DNA of 50,000 bases from Symbiodinium natans. Lineage: Eukaryota > Sar > Dinophyceae > Suessiales > Symbiodiniaceae. The translations under genes were made by a program, and so were the position numbers. Location: contig CAJNDS010000283.1 in NCBI GenBank assembly GCA_905221605.1, positions 67,501 through 117,500 of the forward strand, written 5' to 3'. Of the stretch, positions 29,112 through 39,314 are shown piece after piece. The notes beneath the pieces are model-generated. The model was not told the DNA's origin. It ran no database searches and was given only the letters and a program-made list of their open reading frames with translations. The stretch's first letter is position 1. Each line of letters starts with the position of its first letter.

Positions 29112-29250
29112 TAAACCCTAAACCCTAAACCCTAAACCCTAAACCCTAAACCCTAAACCCTAAACCCTAAACCCTAAACCCTAAACCCTAAACCCTAAAC
29201 CCTAAACCCCTAACCCCTAAGCCCTAAACCCTAAACCCTAAACCCTAAGC
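29112..29250 (+). repeat. CCCTAAA array
   Basis: About nineteen heptamers ending just before an acceptor-like CGCCTCAAG. Confidence 0.95.
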
Positions 29251-29259
29251 CGCCTCAAG

Positions 29260-29314
29260 GTCCTTGCCATGAACATGCTGACAGCGCTGGTCAGCCTTCT
29301 GGGGGTGAAGAATG
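29260..29314 (+). CDS. possible internal exon, unknown product
   Basis: A GCCTCAAG acceptor and GTGTAG donor bound 55 bp open as VLAMNMLTALVSLLGVKN. It is amphipathic or hydrophobic. Upstream CCCTAAA and downstream G-rich repeats fit the common arrangement. Confidence 0.35.
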
Positions 29315-29325
29315 GTGTAGGCGAG

Positions 29326-29327
29326 CG

Positions 29328-29367
<40 letters not shown>
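29326..29367 (+). repeat. poly-G tract
   Basis: A run of about 38 G. Length uncertain. Confidence 0.9.
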
Positions 29368-29368
<1 letters not shown>

Positions 29369-29506
29369 GGGAGTTGTTGGTTTGGGGCTTGGGGTTTAGG
29401 GTTTAGGGTGTGGGGTTTAGGGTTTAGGGTTTGGGGTTTAGGGTTTAGGGTTTGGGGTTTAGGGTTCAGGGTTCAGGGTTCAGGGGGCGGGGAGGTCTTG
29501 GTAACT

Positions 29507-29598
29507 CGAGTACACCCTCAGCTGCGACTGAGGGCGTGAGATAGAACAGGTTGAGGAACTCGCAGATGAGGCCGAAGATGATTAGATCGAGGCTGAAC
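29507..29598 (-). CDS. possible minus-strand exon with membrane segment
   Basis: Read on the minus strand after GTGGTTCAG, the frame gives LDLIIFGLICEFLNLFYLTP then SVAAEG. It is the only island where the minus strand looks clearly better than plus. It lies between TTTAGGG (left) and CCCTAAA-like (right) sequence, the reverse of the usual exon setting, so it is tentative. Confidence 0.3.
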
Positions 29599-30141
29599 CA
29601 CCCTGAGCCTTGTAAGCCCTAGGCCCCCACACACACACACAGCCTAAAACTCCCAAGCCCAAAACCCCACACCCCCAGCCCAAAGCCCTAGACCACCCTA
29701 AGCCCTAAACCCCAAACACACCCTAAACCCCAAGCCCAAACCCCACACCCCTAAACCCTAAACCATCCTAAGCCCTGAACCCTAAACCGCCTAAGCACAG
29801 GACGCTGTCGGGAGCTCGCCTCCGCGGAGCGTCAGCGGCGGGCCACGCACAAGGAGAGGGCTGGTTGAGTATAGGGTTTAGGGTTTAGGATTTGGGGTTT
29901 AGGGTTTGGGGTTTGGGGTTTAGGGTTAAGGTATGGGGTTTGGGGTTTAGGGTTTTGGGGTTTAGGGTTTAGGGTTTGGGGTTCAGTGTTTGGGGTTTAG
30001 GGCTTGGGGTTTAGGGGTTGGGGGGTTCGGAGCTTAGGGCTTCGGGCTTAGGTACTTCAGGAAGTTCAGGGAGTTCAGGCAGTTCCGCAGTTTAGGGTCT
30101 AGGGTTTAGGGCTTAGGGTTTAGGATTTAGGGTTTAGGGTG

Positions 30142-30230
30142 TCCTCAAGATCCTCTTGTTTTCTGACGCCACCTGCGCCCTAAACCGCGCCGGCTGGCTT
30201 GTCGGGCGGGGCCTGAAAGCCCCAACCCTG
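30142..30230 (+). CDS. possible exon, unknown product
   Basis: Open as VLKILLFSDATCALNRAGWL then VGRGLKAP between a TTTAGGG tract and decayed CCCTAAA-like sequence. There is no strong splice signal and chance openness is likely enough to keep confidence low. Confidence 0.22.
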
Positions 30231-30384
30231 GACCCTAACCCGAAACCCTATGCCCTAACCCCTATACCCTATCAACCCTATAACTATACCCTATATACCC
30301 TGTACCTTAGACCCTAGACCCTATACCCTAAACTCAACAAAAACCACCCCAAAGCCAGAACTTCACGCGACCCCATCAGGCTGA

Positions 30385-30503
30385 AACCCTAAACCCTAAA
30401 CCCTAAACCCTAAACCCTAAACCCTAAACCCTAAACCCTAAACCCTAAACCCTAAACCCTAAACCCTAAACCCTAAACCCTAAACCCTAAACCCTAAACC
30501 CTG
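30385..30503 (+). repeat. CCCTAAA array
   Basis: Seventeen perfect heptamers facing a TTTAGGG array at 30580-30642 across a 76-bp island (open as PKSQLPSPVRCQATKPSPSP in one frame). Confidence 0.96.
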
Positions 30504-30579
30504 ACTCCCCGAAGTCTCAGCTTCCAAGCCCTGTGCGCTGCCAAGCCACAAAGCCCAGCCCATCCCCCTCGACGACCCT

Positions 30580-30642
30580 GTTTAGGGTTTAGGGTTTAGG
30601 GTTTAGGGTTTAGGGTTTAGGGTTTAGGGTTTAGGGTTTAGG
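30580..30642 (-). repeat. TTTAGGG array
   Basis: Nine heptamers, the right arm of the inverted pair with 30385-30503. Confidence 0.95.
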
Positions 30643-30688
30643 GCTGAAGCCCTACTGGCCCTGTAAACCCGAAACCGGACGCCCGCAG

Positions 30689-30755
30689 GGACTGCAGGGC
30701 ATCGGGGCGGCAACCGCGCCGGTTCATGCCCACGCCTCGGCCGAAAGGAAAGACG
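30689..30755 (+). CDS. possible exon, unknown product
   Basis: A CGCCCGCAG acceptor is followed by GLQGIGAATAPVHAHASAER then KDE. The donor is not clear (GAACCTAAACCC follows). Composition is Ala/His-rich. Confidence 0.3.
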
Positions 30756-30788
30756 AACCTAAACCCTAAACCCTGAACCCTAAACTCT

Positions 30789-31010
30789 AAACCCTATAAA
30801 CCCTAGAAACCCTATAAACCCTGTAAACCCTATAAACCCTCTAAACCCTCTAAACCCTATAAACCCTATAAACCCAAAAAACCCTATAAACCCTATAAAC
30901 CCTATAAACCCTGTGAACCCTATAAACCCTATAAACCCTAGAAACCCTAGAAACCCTATAAACCCTATAAACCCTATAAACCCTATAAACCCTATAAACC
31001 CTAAACCGTC
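30789..31010 (+). repeat. 9-bp variant array CCCTATAAA
   Basis: About 24 nonamers (CCCTATAAA with CCCTAGAAA, CCCTGTAAA and CCCTCTAAA). It is the third nonamer array of this type in the window and opens frames on the minus strand that are not genes. Confidence 0.95.
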
Positions 31011-31145
31011 GAGTGGGGCCCAGGTGGAACCTAGGGTTTCGGTTGGGAGTTCAGGGAGCCCCAAGCCTTAAACTTACCCGACTTAGCCTATGAGGGAATC
31101 CGGCTCTTGCTCCCCCTGCGCTTGTAACTCCTAACCCACCACACC

Positions 31146-31215
31146 ACCCTAAACCCTAAACCCTAAACCCTAAACCCTAAACCCTAAACCCTAAACCCTA
31201 AACCCTAAACCCTGA
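31146..31215 (+). repeat. CCCTAAA array
   Basis: Ten heptamers. 31216-31500 is unique, partly AT-rich sequence with no supported exon. Confidence 0.95.
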
Positions 31216-31504
31216 ATACCCGCAAACCCCACGCCACATCCTAAGCACGAAGCCTTTACGCATCTTTAGACCAAGACGAAGCAAATACAATGTTTGGTTG
31301 ATGCTCCGAAATCCACCTTGTAGTTGCCTCAGGAATTATATATGTTCCCTTTTATTAAAGAAAAGCCCAAGGAAACAATAAGCAGCATGTTTTTGCAAAT
31401 AGGTCTAAGAGGACTATAGCGCAGTGCACACACAAACTAAACCCTGAACCCTGAACCCTAACACGCTTCCGGCGTGAGCTGAGGCTTGCGAAACCTCTCA
31501 AGTA

Positions 31505-31588
31505 TAGGGTTTAGGGTTTAGGGTTTAGGGTTTAGGGTTTAGGGTTTAGGGTTTAGGGTTTAGGATTTAGGGTTTAGGGTTTAGGGTA
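31505..31588 (-). repeat. TTTAGGG array
   Basis: Eleven or twelve heptamers. Confidence 0.95.
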
Positions 31589-31805
31589 GCTTGCGCTGCT
31601 TCCCACCCTTTTCCAATATGCAGAACCCAAACCCTAAACTGCCCAAACTCTGAAACTCTTACGCCCTCGAACTCTTGATCCCAGCAGAAACCCTAAACCC
31701 TAAACGCTAAACCCTAAACCCTCTGCATCAAGGGCAGAACTCCAGCCAGCAGCGCGTTTATCTTCGCAAAGCGACGTCGTAATAAACAACCTGAACAAGG
31801 ATGTA

Positions 31806-31886
31806 CGGTTTAGGGTTTAGGGTTTAGGGTTTAGGGTTTAGGGTTTAGGGTTTAGGGTTTAGGGTTTAGGGTTTAGGGTTTAGGGT
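31806..31886 (-). repeat. TTTAGGG array
   Basis: Eleven perfect heptamers. The island before it (31725-31805), with CCCTAAA on its left, is open as LCIKGRTPASSAFIFAKRRR and onward. Confidence 0.95.
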
Positions 31887-31965
31887 TGATTATTGGGATG
31901 GTGATCCTAATCTGGTTTAACTAATTCGTCTAAAGTGCGTTGGAGTCTCCAAGACTTCGCTCCCC

Positions 31966-32255
31966 TCCCCCCCCCCCCCCCCCCCCCCCCCACACGCGCA
32001 AACCGACATCTCCCAAAGTGCGTTTTAGCCGCCCGGCGCCCTAAACCCTGAACCCTGAACCCTAACCCTAAACCCTAAACCCTAAACCCTAAACCCTAAA
32101 CCCTAAGCCCTAAGCCCTAAGCCCTAAGCCCTAAACCCTAAACCCTAATGTTGGACCTGCTCTAATAATGTAACCCCCCCCCCCCCCCCCCCCTCAACAG
32201 TCGCGACCCTGATAAAAAAACAGTCAGGGGGGAGGGGGGGGGGGGGGGGGCAGAG
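31966..32255. repeat. poly-C, CCCTAAA and poly-G tracts
   Basis: C runs at about 31966-31991 and 32176-32193 and a G run at 32231-32250 surround a CCCTAAA/CCCTAAG array (32062-32150). 32260-32440 contains two related about 65-bp segments sharing CTTTTCAT.AT.GCGG.CCCC. Confidence 0.85.
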
Positions 32256-32442
32256 AAATGAGCTCTCTTCAGGGTTTTGGAACCAGATCCCAAACTAAGA
32301 ACTTGACTCAAAAACCATTTAAAAAACAGGCCCGGCAAGAAATCTTTTCATTATTGCGGACCCCCAAAACAGAGGGTCCAGATCCTGAATAGCCGGAAAA
32401 CTTTTCATAATAGCGGCCCCCTAGAATATTGCGGGTGCAACA

Positions 32443-32588
32443 TTAAACCCTAAACCCTAAACCCTAAACCCTAAACCCTAAACCCTAAACCCTAAACCCT
32501 AAACCCTAAACCCTAAACCCTAAACCCTAAACCCGAAACCCTAAACCCTAAACCCTAAACCCGAAACCCTAAACCCTAAACCCTAAAG
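32443..32588 (+). repeat. CCCTAAA array
   Basis: About twenty heptamers with two CCCGAAA variants. It ends 12 bp before the zinc-ribbon exon, where it would form the 3' part of an intron. Confidence 0.96.
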
Positions 32589-32600
32589 TAAGCTCCCAAG

Positions 32601-32687
32601 GACCAGGACCTCTGCCCAAACTGCCAAAATCGCTACTTGGCGGACTCGCGATTCTGTCGCCGTTGCGGCACCAAGCGAGCTCAGGAG
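32601..32687 (+). CDS. exon encoding a zinc-ribbon motif, dinoflagellate-type
   Basis: A CTCCCAAG acceptor and a GTGGCG donor (alternative GTAGTT at 32694) bound exactly 29 codons, phase 0 on both sides. The frame reads DQDLCPNCQNRYLADSRFCR then RCGTKRAQE: two CxxC knuckles 12 residues apart, a compact zinc ribbon. The pattern CxxC...DS/A-x-FCRxCGxKR is one I recall as very common near the N-termini of dinoflagellate proteins (memory, unverified). Protein function unknown; the neighbouring exons could not be chained with confidence. Confidence 0.6.
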
Positions 32688-33521
32688 GTGGCGGTAGTTG
32701 GGTTTCGGGGTTAGGCTTGGGCTGTGCGGGTTTAGCCTTTAGGGTTTAGGGTTTAGGGGTTAGGGGTTAGGGGTTAAGGTTTAGGGTTTAGGGTTTGGAG
32801 CTTTTAAGGTTTTGTTTGTTTAGGTCAGTTTAGGCTTTGGGCTAATTGGTTTTTCTAGACATGCTCTAGGTTGCTGAGTCACTCTGAACTCGGGATATTG
32901 CAGACGTATTGGGCAATCTAGGTTTTGGGAGGTCTCAACTCGAAACCCTAAGCCCTAGACCCTACACGTTGAGAGCGCAGGGCTTTGAGTTTCTGGGTTT
33001 GAGAGGGGCTCATGAGGTTGGTCAGAAGTATCGCCAGCGTTTGGGGTTTAGGGTTTAGGGTTTAGGGTGTAGGGTTTAGGGTTTAGGGTTTAGGGGTTTC
33101 TGACGACTCGTGGTGTTCAAATGTATGTGCTCGTTATGCACTTGAACACCCGCCCCGAATACTGTTAGCGGATGCAGTCGCCTTTCGTTGTTTGTCTCGG
33201 TTCTTTTTTCAGATACAGACTGGTTGTTTCATGAAGTTGCTTGAACCCTAAGCCCTAGACCCTAAACCCTAAACCTGGTTGTTTGAGAGCCGGTCTTCAG
33301 GTTTTGGTGTCAGCAGGACGGATGAGAGCTGAGGCTTCAGGGTGCAGGGTTTTCAGAATCGCCTTGCAGGTAAGCTACTGTGCCCTGAATTTCGGGTTAG
33401 GGGTTTAGGGTTGAGACCTGATCGCTGCCCAATACCGACTGCCCATCCCCACACACTCAACCCTGAAACCGAAACCTAAACCCTAAACCCTCAACCCTCA
33501 ACCCTAAACCCTCAAACTCAC

Positions 33522-33639
33522 ACGCCACCGGGCGCCCAAGCTGATCCCATGCTGGAGGCGGGGCAAGTCCTGAACCAAGACGCTGCATACTGCGCGACGC
33601 TGATCCAGTTCCAGGAAGCTGCACCGCATGCTGTCAAGG
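33522..33639 (+). CDS. probable exon, unknown product
   Basis: Open for 39 codons, TPPGAQADPMLEAGQVLNQD then AAYCATLIQFQEAAPHAVK, ending CAAGG|GTTTAGGG where the telomeric tract gives the GT. CCCTCAA/CCCTAAA lies upstream. The acceptor is not obvious. Helical, Ala/Gln-rich composition looks like protein. Confidence 0.4.
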
Positions 33640-33989
33640 GTTTAGGGTTTAGGGTTTAGGGTTTAGGGTTTAGGGTTTAGGGCTTAGGGTTGAGGGTTTA
33701 GGGTTTAGGTTTCGGTTGAAAGCGTGGCGCAGGTGGCAGTTGTGGTACCAGCCTCCCCTAGCTTCACTGTTTCCGGGAGGGTTTAGGTTTTAGGGTTCAG
33801 GGTTCAGGGTTTAGGGTTTAGGGTTCAGGGTTCGGGGTTTAGGGTTTCGGGGGAGGACCAGCCACAGACTCCAATACACCGTTACTTGGGTAGCCCCTCT
33901 TCTATTGGCTCTAGGTTCCCTGAAAAAAGTAGCCAACTGCAAGCAAGTGCCCTTCTTTTAATATGGCTACATTTTAGGGTTTAGGGTTT

Positions 33990-34113
33990 AGGGTTGTTGG
34001 TTTAGGGTTTAGGGTTTAGGGTTTAGGGTTTAGGGTTTAGGGTTTAGGGTTTAGGGTTTAGGGTTTAGGGTTTAGGGTTTAGGGTTTAGGGTTTAGGGTT
34101 TAGGGTTTAGGGT
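33990..34113 (-). repeat. TTTAGGG array
   Basis: Seventeen heptamers. Confidence 0.96.
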
Positions 34114-34612
34114 TAAACCCATGTCATGGGTCTAAAGGGACATTCCTTGAATTAGTAGAGGGATCCTGACCAGCTTTTGGAACAATGCGAAACTTTGGGG
34201 CAATCTCAGAGCTGCAAGTATCCCGTCCTTCAAAGGCTTATGAAACTCAACCCCGAGTTCTAAACCCCGAACCCTAAGAAACCCTAAACCCTAAGGACCC
34301 CAAACCCTAAAACCTAAACCCTAAACCCTAAACCCTAAAACCTAATCAGCCCTGAACCCAAACCCAAACTTGAGTGACAATCCCGCCGACTGCCAAGCGC
34401 TTCACGTCCGAAACTGACCACTGTCTGGGCTCCTCTTGTAATCCAGGGTTTAGGGTTTTAGGGTTTAGGGTTTGGGGTTTAGGGTTTAGGGTTTAGGGTT
34501 TAGGGTTTAGGGTTTAGGGTTTAGGACTAGGAGGGTTTGGGGTTTGGGGTTTAGGCCTGTTGGTATGGGACTGGACACTGGAAGTACGATTGGGGAAGGG
34601 CGGAAAGTGCAG

Positions 34613-34661
34613 GACTACCATGCCCGCCGCGCCAGCGTCCGAGCCAATGACTGTTGCCTAG
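34613..34661 (+). CDS. probable short internal exon, unknown product
   Basis: A GGAAAGTGCAG acceptor and GTAGGC donor bound 49 bp open as DYHARRASVRANDCCL. Both splice sites are reasonable, though it lies between TTTAGGG (left) and CCCTAAA (right) tracts. Confidence 0.35.
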
Positions 34662-34684
34662 GTAGGCTCTTGAGATATCTTAAG

Positions 34685-34785
34685 GACCCTAAACCCTAAA
34701 CCCTAACCCCTAACCCCTAAACCCTAAACCCTAAACCCTAAACCCTAAACCCTAAACCCTAAACCCTAAACCCTAAACCCTAAGG
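34685..34785 (+). repeat. CCCTAAA array
   Basis: Fourteen heptamers. 34786-35000 is unique DNA with two internal direct repeats: GTAGGT.TTATTT.TA (34804 and 34834) and TTATTGGGTTAAGAGGAT-like segments (34869, 34954; also near 35998). Confidence 0.93.
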
Positions 34786-35418
34786 CTCCAAATGGCCCCA
34801 AAGTAGGTATTATTTATAGACTTTGGACCTCAATGTAGGTGTTATTTGTATACTTGGAGCCCTGGGGTTTATTGGGTTAAGAGGATCATGTTTCGGAGTT
34901 GTGTTCCCTTGTTGGGTTTTAAGAGAATCACAATCGGTTATATCTTCATCCCTTAGTGGGTTGAAGAGGATCCATACTTAGGAGTATTTCTCAGAGGGTT
35001 TTGAGGGCCGTCAGCTTTGTGAAGAGTTAACGGGGGACTGACTCAGGTCAGCAAGCCCCAACCCCAACTCCAATTTCTAGATTTTCGGGCGTGCATTTTG
35101 TGGCATGAGTTGCGTGACCGCTTGCTCGCCCCAAACCCTAAACCCTAAAACCTAAACCCAAAACCCAAAACCCTAAACCCCAAACCCCCGAAATACCCAT
35201 TCAGGGTTCCAGGATTCCAGGGTCCCTAGCCGAAAGTTGCCGGCTCAGGCAGGTCCGCAGACGCAGGGATGAAAGGGCTCGTGCAGTGAAAGTCGAGCTT
35301 GGACCTGAACCGAAAACCGGCTTTTGGGTGTAGGTTTCAGGGCTCAGGGCTCAGGACTCAGAGCTCAGGGTTTAGGGTTTAGGGTTTAGGGTTTAGGGTC
35401 GGGTTTCGTTCTTAAACC

Positions 35419-35535
35419 ATGCGCTTCAAGCGCGACGAGGGGCCCTCGGCCCTGGGGATGAGCCCACATGTTCAAGTTCCCTCTCGAGTTTACGGGGAGC
35501 CGCAGCATTGTAGAGATGAGGGCTTAAGGGCTTAA
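35419..35535 (+). CDS. possible first exon or small ORF, unknown product
   Basis: An ATG at 35419 opens 38 codons (MRFKRDEGPSALGMSPHVQV then PSRVYGEPQHCRDE) to a TAA at 35533. It is hydrophilic and there is no repeat within the frame. The last codons run into decayed telomeric sequence, so a donor may lie before them. Confidence 0.28.
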   Translation: MRFKRDEGPSALGMSPHVQVPSRVYGEPQHCRDEGLRA

Positions 35536-36432
35536 GGTTTAGGGTTTGGGGCTTCGGGTTTAGGGTTTAGGGTTTAGAGGTTAGGATTTAGGGCTTGACG
35601 TTTTGGGTGCAAGGTGGAGGGTCGCGGATTCAGGGTTTTGGGGGAGTAAGGAGCCAAGCCCTACGCCCTCCAACCCTAAGCCACCCTAAGGCCTAAACCC
35701 TAAGCCCTAAACCCTAAACCCTAAACCCTAAAACCTAAACCCTAATCTCCTCTGCTCTGCCTCCGAACCGAGGTGCTAACGCAACAGCGTTTGCGGCTTA
35801 TGACCGTCACTTTCCGGGTCTGTGAGGTGGGTGGCGGAGGGGAGGGAGGGGCGAAAAGTCTGGGGTTCGGATATTGGTGTTTCAGCTTAGGGTAGTTTCA
35901 TCCAACCTGCGCGTTTCCTCAAATCACCAAGGGGATTTTTTGAGCCGCAGGGGTGTTGTCTAGGTAGGTAGGCCCTTGGGGACATTTTATGGGGTCCCTT
36001 ATTGGGTTGAAGAGAACCCCAAACCCTAAACCCGAAACCCGAAACCCGAAACCCGAAACCGTAAACCCTATGCCCTAAACCCTTCTGAATCCTGAACCCT
36101 GAACCCTGAACCCTGAACCCTGAACCCTGAACCCTGAACCCTAAACCCTAGTTAGTGTAGCCCCCGAAACCAGGTTCTGCCCGTGGCCGTGGGGCTAGCT
36201 CTGTGGTGCCTCTGTGGGCAGTTCTCCACTGCCTACGCAGTGAATGGCTCAGCCCGGAGGTTCTTGAGGGATAGCGCATGTAGCCACGTAGCCTTGAATT
36301 TTAAAGAACGCCTTGAACCCAAACTAAACCCTTCATTCTAAGCCCTAGAAGCGTTGTAGGGATTGCAGCAGGGTTAGGGTTTGGGGTTTGGGGTTTAGGG
36401 TTTCGGGTTTCGGGTTTAGGGTTTAGGGTTTA

Positions 36433-36573
36433 GGGTTTGTTGGAAGCCTTTGCTTGGAGGAGCTCAGCTGTTGATTACCTGTGCAAGCTAGCTTGCAGAT
36501 GTCCCCTCCCCCCCCTCCCAGGGTTTAGGGTTTAAGGTGGGGTTTAGGGTTTAGGGTCTAAGGTTTCGGGTTT
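36433..36573 (+). repeat. 141-bp segment duplicated at 37986-38128
   Basis: The unique core TTGGAAGCCTTTGCTTGGAG through GCAAGCTAGCTTGCAGATG and a CCCCTCCCCCCCCTCCC run, plus the flanking TTTAGGG variants (TTTAAGG, TCTAAGG, TTTCGGG), is repeated almost identically 1.55 kb downstream in the same orientation. It shows that islands and their flanking telomeric tracts duplicate as one block. Confidence 0.9.
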
Positions 36574-36837
36574 AGGGTTTCAGGTTAGGATGGTCTAGGG
36601 TTTAGGGTTTGGGGTTGAGTAAAGTCTGGCTCCACCCATTTGCCCCCCAACATTCAATGTACAGCTCCAGTGGCGGCCCAGGACAGCCCTGACTTCTGCA
36701 ATGAAGTCTTAGGGTTTAGGGTTTAGGGTTTAGGAAGTCCTGCAACGCCCACATAAAGCAGTGTACTCAACCAGAACCAACGCACAGCAGGAAATCCTAC
36801 CCGACCCTCGCACCCGCCGACTTATAGATAGACAAGT

Positions 36838-36920
36838 ATATATATATATATGTATACACACTATTTTCACATCTATGTGTGTATATATATATCTATCTAT
36901 CTATCTATCTACCTACCTAC

Positions 36921-36959
<39 letters not shown>

Positions 36960-36972
36960 CATATATATGTAT
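36838..36972 (+). repeat. TA and (CTAT)n microsatellite
   Basis: About seventeen tetramers (CTAT with CTAC) between TA runs. Frames are artefacts. Confidence 0.95.
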
Positions 36973-37112
36973 ACATACTTATACAGTTCACTTCTTATGG
37001 AATGCGACGCGGTCAGTCGAAGCGCTGGTCGCAAATTTCAGAATATTGCCGGCTCAGCCGCGAAACGGGATACCGGGAGGCAGCCCCACCCTGCCAAGAC
37101 GTGGAAGTGAGC

Positions 37113-37275
37113 CCCTAAACCCTAAACCCTAAACCCTAAACCCTAAACCCTAAACCCTAAACCCTAAACCCTAAACCCTAAGCCCTAAACCCTAAACCCT
37201 AAACCCTAAACCCTAAACCCTAAACCCTAAACCCTAAACCCTAAACCCTAAACCCTAAACCCTACGCCCTAAACC
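37113..37275 (+). repeat. CCCTAAA array
   Basis: About 23 near-perfect heptamers, ending before an acceptor-like CCCTCAG. Confidence 0.97.
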
Positions 37276-37286
37276 CTAGCCCTCAG

Positions 37287-37384
37287 CCCCGACAAGTTTC
37301 TCGGGTTGAAGGTCGGGCTGCTCTCAGCCATCACCTGGGAGATGATCCACCCGAGACCAAGGTTGGACAGCGCAGGGTTCAAGG
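37287..37384 (+). CDS. probable internal exon, unknown product
   Basis: The CCCTCAG acceptor is followed by an open frame PDKFLGLKVGLLSAITWEMI then HPRPRLDSAGFK and a GTCCAT donor (alternative GTTGGA at about 37361). CCCTAAA lies upstream and TTTAGGG downstream. The peptide looks natural but unrecognised. Confidence 0.42.
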
Positions 37385-37621
37385 GTCCATGGGTTTAGGG
37401 TTTAGGGTTAGGGTTTAGGGTTTAGGGTTAGGGTTTAGGGTTTTGGGGTCTAGAATGGTCTAGCATGGTTTAGGATGGTTTAGGGTTTAGGGTGGTGGGT
37501 CCCAAGTCTGGAGGCTTAAAAGGGGATGTTGATGAGGGATTGATGATGGGGGTTTATAGGGCTTTGTAGGGTAGTATAGGGGCTTCCAGGGTCCCTGAAT
37601 GCTGAACTTGGAGTATTGAAG

Positions 37622-37725
37622 TTGGGATGTTCCCCCTTATGCTAGCAGTCCTTAGTAGGGATTTTCGTACCCCCCCCATCATAATCCCTACTAAGGACTG
37701 CCAGTATAAGGGGGACACATCCCAA
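37622..37725. mobile_element. intact MITE-like foldback element
   Basis: The most complete copy of its family. TTGGGATGTTCCCCCTTATG on the left mirrors AGTATAAGGGGGACACATCC and CAA on the right. Inside, CAGTCCTTAGTAGGGATT pairs with AATCCCTACTAAGGACTG. A 104-bp near-perfect hairpin with a short C-rich loop. Other copies: 12826, 24910 and a half at 45107. Confidence 0.75.
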
Positions 37726-37985
37726 GTCTATAGTCTTAACAGGGGATGCGAGGGGATGACAGGGATAAGGGGTTTATAGGGGTTACAGGGTTTATGGGGG
37801 CTTATGGGTTTATGGGGGTTTCTAGGGGTTTGGGGTTTTATTGTTTTTGTTGATTTGAGATTGGAGGATAAATCCAGCTACCTGAGATCTTGTTGCTTGC
37901 TTAGGCGATGCCTGCCTATAGCAGCTGCGGCACTTGCCAGTTGGGGTTTAGGGTTTAGGGTTTAGGGTTTAGGGTTTATGGTTCA

Positions 37986-38128
37986 GGGTTTGTTGGAAGC
38001 CTTTGCTTGGAGGAGCTCAGCTGTTGATTACCTGTGCAAGCTAGCTTGCAGATGTCCCCTCCCCCCCCTCCCAGGGTTTAGGGTTTAAGGTGAGGGGTTT
38101 AGGGTTTAGGGTCTAAGGTTTCGGGTTT
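37986..38128 (+). repeat. second copy of the 36433-36573 segment
   Basis: Differs by a 1-2 bp indel and very few substitutions. After the shared TTTCGGGTTT the sequences part; here a GTTGCGGGCGTGCTGGAGG island follows, open for about 25 codons to a TGA. Confidence 0.9.
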
Positions 38129-38219
38129 GTTGCGGGCGTGCTGGAGGCTGGTGGAGTGGAACTCGGCTCTTTTCCGGGCAGCGTGTGTTTTGGGGGCTGA
38201 GGGGTTTGTAAGGTCCCGC

Positions 38220-38385
38220 GGTTAGGGTTTAGGGTTTCGGTTTAGGGTTTAGGGTTTAGGGTTTAGGGTTTAGGGTTTAGGGTTTAGGGTTTAGGGTTTA
38301 GGGTTTAGGGTTTAGGGTTTTAGGGTTTAGGGTTTAGGGTTTAGGGTTTAGGGTTTAGGGTTTAGGGTTTAGGGTTTAAGGTTCA
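38220..38385 (-). repeat. TTTAGGG array
   Basis: About 22 heptamers with one octamer TTTTAGGG. Confidence 0.96.
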
Positions 38386-38548
38386 GGACTTCCCCCCCGT
38401 CTCTCCAAAACTTTTTCCTCTTTTTGAAGGTCAAGGGGACAACCTCAACCCTACTCACTCTGAACCCTCAACCCTCAACCCACAGCCCTCAACCCTCAAC
38501 CCTACTTACCCTCCTCATAAGCCCACCTCACCCCCCTCACCCTCCTCA

Positions 38549-38760
38549 GTCCACCTACTCACCCTACTCACCCCACTCACCCTACTCACCCTACTCACCC
38601 TACTCACCCTACTCACCCTACTCACCCTACGCACCCTACTCACCCTACTCACCCTACTCACCCTACTCACCCTACTCACCCTACTCACCCTACTCACCCT
38701 ACTCACCCTACTCACCCTACTCACCCTACTCACCCTACTCACCCTACTCACCCTACTCGC
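38549..38760 (+). repeat. 9-bp array CCCTACTCA
   Basis: About 22 near-identical nonamers followed by CCCTAAG heptamers. It opens frames of Ser-Pro-Tyr on + and Arg-Val-Ser on -, both artefacts of a period divisible by three. Confidence 0.96.
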
Positions 38761-38819
38761 CCTAAGCCCTAAGCCCTAAGCCCTAAGCCCTAAGCCCAAA
38801 ACCCTACACCCTAAGCCCT

Positions 38820-38935
38820 AAGCCCTAAACCCTACACCCTAAACCCTAAACCCTAAACCCTAAACCCTAAACCCTAAACCCTAAACCCTAAACCCTAAAC
38901 CCTAAACCCTAAACCCTAAACCCTAAACCCTAATC
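38820..38935 (+). repeat. CCCTAAA array
   Basis: About fifteen heptamers, followed by variants and then the exon at 38997. Confidence 0.95.
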
Positions 38936-38996
38936 CCAATCCCTCAACCCTAACCCTAAACCCTAAACCCCACCTTAAAATCTTTAAAGCCTTCAG

Positions 38997-39068
38997 GCCG
39001 ACCCGGGGCACCTGGTTTTTCAGCTTGTTGGAGCGGTTGCCGGGGTGGCCCAGCGCGCCAGGCTATAG
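38997..39068 (+). CDS. possible terminal exon, unknown product
   Basis: A good acceptor (AAAGCCTTCAG) is followed by ADPGHLVFQLVGAVAGVAQR, ARL and TAG at 39066-39068. CCCTAAA lies upstream, TTTAGGG downstream. Short but with a clean 5' boundary. Confidence 0.4.
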   Translation, partial: ADPGHLVFQLVGAVAGVAQRARL

Positions 39069-39097
39069 GGTTCAGAGGTCCACGGCCTGGGGGGCTG

Positions 39098-39312
39098 GGT
39101 TTAGGGTTTAGGGTTTAGGGTTTAGGGTTTAGGGTTTAGGGTTTAGGGTTTAGGGTTTAGGGTTTAGGGTTTAGGGTTTAGGGTTTAGGGTTTAGGGTTT
39201 AGGGTTTAGGGTTTAGGGTTTAGGGTTTAGGGTTTAGGGTTTAGGGTTTAGGGTTTAGGGTTTAGGGTTTAGGGTTTATAGGGTTTAGGGTTTATAGGGT
39301 TTAGGGTTTAGG
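39098..39312 (-). repeat. long TTTAGGG array
   Basis: About 26 perfect heptamers then three TATAGGG-interrupted units, running into the tail of minisatellite element copy B. Confidence 0.97.
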
Positions 39313-39314
39313 GT

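Noticed and set aside
38424-38765. Ser-Pro-Tyr repeat protein frame and its antisense Arg-Val-Ser frame
   Set aside because: Both are read from the CCCTACTCA nonamer array and neither has splice or start support.
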